64,000 nucleotides of DNA, from the NCBI GenBank assembly GCA_036345935.2, contig JADWOT020000001.1:6909873-6973872 (forward strand). The letters run 5' to 3'. Under the pieces are notes generated by a model, which was given only the letters and a program-made list of their open reading frames with translations, ran no database searches and was not told the origin of the DNA. The translations under genes were made by a program, and so were the position numbers. This stretch comes from Taenia hydatigena (lineage: Eukaryota > Platyhelminthes > Cestoda > Cyclophyllidea > Taeniidae). Of the stretch, positions 61,532 to 64,000 are shown in pieces. The stretch's first letter is position 1. The number at the start of each line of letters is the position of its first letter.

Positions 61532-62042
61532 ATACTCATCCCACGTTTAAGCCATTCCTGCTTTGCTGATGCTTCCACTCTCCATTTATTTGTCTTCCTT
61601 CTGCTTACCTTCTTCTACCATCACAGACACCTCATTGCTGTCAATACTCTATCCTGGATGAGTTAAGTTAGTCACCCACAAATTCGTCTGTTTGATCAAT
61701 CTGCGGAAAGACTGTGGCTGTCTCTCGTAGCTGATATTCGTGTGTCGCATTACTCCTTACCACCTACAGCCATGACCGTTTTCAGCCTTTTCTGCGGCTT
61801 CATCGATGATGATGAAACCTGTGTTTTGCACCAAATAAGATCAAGTCGCTGGAGAATAATGACGTGGCTTATCAGTCCAACTTGTAAGAAGCGACAGCAA
61901 TGATTGACCGCAAGCAAGGAATGATGCATCCAAATTGACCAGCTGCATCCAACTATCTTATTTACTAGTTTTAATTAATGCTTTAAATTCAGCAAAAGCC
62001 TCAACTATCAGTAGAGTAAAATGACAGCTGCTGCATGCTTAC

Positions 62043-62220
62043 TGTTTGCATGAGTCAGGTGCAATGGGGCGTCTAACAACTCACTCAGTTGTATGCTGGA
62101 GGACCGACGACATGTGGTAGATGAGGAGAAAGAAGATTCCAAAACATCTGTAACTTCATCTATCACTGAGTCTGGTAACATAAAGGCACTTAGCACTTGG
62201 ATGTCTGATCCCACAATCGC
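62043..62220 (-). CDS. Unrecognised candidate exon
   Basis: 178 nt on the minus strand, bounded by a good acceptor TTCTTCTAG and a good donor AAACA|GTAAGC. It is open in one frame, with VGSDIQVLSAFMLPDSVID, VTDVLESSFSSSTTCRRSSS and SIQLSELLDAPLHL. The acidic-then-serine-rich pattern looks like a disordered regulatory stretch with possible phosphorylation sites. No family is recognised. It is the best-bounded of the unassigned exons in this part of the window. Confidence 0.42.
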
Positions 62221-62459
62221 CTAGAAGAATACACATGCACAACTACTTTTAGATACCCTTTGCTGATGGAGACTTAAAACTAACCAAAGAATGTTTCCAT
62301 GTTGCAGCTACTTCTCCGTGCAGCTTTTCCTCCACCAACACCAAATTCTTTCTACGAGCAGGCCTGTTTGGTAAGGCAAGTTGAAAGCCTGCATGCTTTG
62401 TCTTCTCGTACAACTCGAAGAATTCTGACCATAGTACTTTGATTTAGATTTAGATTTAC

Positions 62460-62642
62460 TGTAGTACTTTGTTTGTACTACCGGTTTTTGGTCAGGGTCA
62501 CAGGGGTGGCCATGTTACCCTAGCTGCGTAGGCTGGCCTCTGAGCCATGCCAGTGGAGTATTTCCCTCTGCTCATTGAATTTGTATATTCCACCCTAGCA
62601 TTCTGCCTTCTTTTGCCTTCGAGGGAGCCTCCGGACGCCACA
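62460..62642 (+). mobile_element. Solo LTR of the TRIM family
   Basis: Full-length LTR of 183 bp from TGTAGTACTTTGTTTG to GGACGCCACA. It contains the same GCTGCGTAGGCTGGCCTC, TTGTATATTCCACC and CCTTCGAGGGAGCC blocks as the complete element. No partner LTR lies within reach. The flanking pentamers (TTTAC and AGAAT) do not match, so the target duplication is lost or the copy arose by recombination. Confidence 0.85.
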
Positions 62643-64000
62643 AGAATACTTGTATTCACCGAACGCTTCCTTCCTGCATTCCATAGGGGTGCGTTCCAGC
62701 AAACACGCCACTTTAATACCATTCTGGTGCTATTCACAGACAACGATAGTGTGTTTATTTCATCCTACACAAAAAAGAGACAAGTTTCCCTTAGTCCACC
62801 TATTAATTACCATACAATTCGCTTGTTCTCTTGCAAATCTTTGTAGTCCGCGAGGATGCAGCATCACAACGACGATGATGTGCGGTGAATGAATCCACTG
62901 CTCGAGAGTTCAGTCATGCTGATGTTGCCGTGTCTCTGCCCTGAGTCAAGCAGTGGTCGAATAACCTCGCTAACTCCTTTAGCAAACGGTATGCAAAGGT
63001 TGCAAAACGAACACCACAGGCATAAGTTGGTGCAGCACATGAAGTTATCGCCGCGCATAGACGCAGACGAGATGTACTACTTGATTAGTGCAGTGACCTC
63101 CAAGACTCATTGGTCGAGGATTACCAATGCGGAAGCAAGCCGAACATGGAGTAGTGCCCACTGTACGCAGTAGTATTTTGCTTCGAGGCATGGAACGAAG
63201 ATTGGACAGGCGAGGTCAGTGGCGCTGACAATCCTTTTTGCCACTGGCACATGCATGTATGTAGAGAGAAACAGAGACATGAAGGCAGCCGTGTTTGGTG
63301 CCCTTGACACCCAACCACTCCATGTCTTGCAAACACGGTAGTGCACGACTAGCCACTGAGAGTATCAAATGACAAAAGAGGCTCGTGGCGAGTGGGCAAA
63401 AGTGTTATAGACAAAGGGGCACAAAAAGACGTTGCTTGAGTGATGGTGAAATATTGCAAGATAATTCTTACGAAACGTGGGGAAAACTGCAAAAGCGGAA
63501 TGTCAAGGGAAGGCGCAAAGAGTGAAGATGAATCCGCCACCTGCACTTCCCTAGCAGCCTCGTTTTGCCATCTGCATCTACCATTAATGAAATCTTAACA
63601 TTTTGTTTCTACCTACATCCAAATGGCTCATTGTTCTGCATTGCAATGAGTTAACGCATCTGCATTCAAAGTGATTTAACCTTAGTGGAGTAGTGGAACA
63701 CTGTACAGCTCAAAACGTGGCACCTTGGCAAACACCATCGACGGCCAGATGCGATCGCAAACAGGTCTCCTTGATGCGAGATACAAACAGAGCTTTCGGT
63801 AGTCCACCTTCGTGAACTATTTCTTGCCGCGGCTCTTCCTTATCTGTTTTGCTTTTCATTTATCTTACCACTGCTTGTTTGCGTGTCTGCGATTGTCAAA
63901 TGAATTAGCACAGAAGAGATGTGCCAACTACTGGTGCTTATCCTCCGGTCAGTGTAGGTCACGATGCTTGCTTCAGTTGCTCCCAAACGTAAACATGAGA
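62643..64000. other. No gene recognised
   Basis: Short open frames on both strands, some overlapping each other. No motif, RNA gene or repeat was seen up to the window end. Confidence 0.5.

Noticed and set aside
62432..62460. GATTTA tandem repeat before the solo LTR as a target duplication
   Set aside because: Three GATTTA-like units precede the LTR, but none is found after it.

Overview
The window reads as nuclear DNA of a multicellular eukaryote, most likely a parasitic flatworm and probably a tapeworm close to the taeniids. The spermidine synthase gene has GT-AG introns, two of them only 72 and 86 nt long. There are replication-dependent histone genes ending in the metazoan 3' stem-loop, a degenerate Ty3/gypsy pol, a very short LTR element of the TRIM type, and a decayed HSP70 fragment. 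Short introns, TRIMs and many HSP70 relics are, from memory, known in taeniid genomes. No database search was possible, so the organism call is an inference. Gene density is low and most of the window is intergenic or intronic.

Layout. 1-13 kb: AT-leaning sequence with no recognisable gene, a few unrecognised exon-like reading frames (2.0-2.7 kb), a dispersed repeat with an inverted-repeat end (7.93-8.4 kb, second copy at 37.0-37.4 kb), simple-sequence tracts and a decayed LTR (12.6 kb). 13.15-13.85 kb: two adjacent minus-strand open frames of unknown function. 14.0-20.2 kb: histone locus. Two H2A genes encoding the same protein sit in the arms of a ~2 kb inverted duplication, and a single H2B lies in the spacer (order H2A minus, H2B plus, H2A plus). 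22.6-23.5 kb: a complete TRIM element with a 5-bp target duplication. 23.96-26.1 kb: a truncated, frameshifted gypsy-type pol on the minus strand. 27.6-27.9 kb: a hunchback/Ikaros-like zinc-finger remnant. 29.4-33.4 kb: a spermidine synthase gene resolved into five exons on the minus strand. 41.7-42.0 kb: HSP70 relic. 43.4-50 kb: a RING-CH (MARCH-type) exon, a decayed second copy and a recurring short core. Within it, 45.0-46.0 kb holds three tandem units with short ATG-starting exons. 50.9-64 kb: unrecognised candidate exons, including a two-exon gene start at 57.2-57.9 kb, plus more LTR fragments.

Function. Only the histones (nucleosome core, S-phase expression) and spermidine synthase (polyamine synthesis) can be named with high confidence. 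Nothing in the layout suggests that they work together. The region's most interesting structure is repetitive: the inverted H2A duplication with arms more alike near the genes, the intact TRIM with decayed relatives around it, and the tandem exon array at 45-46 kb.
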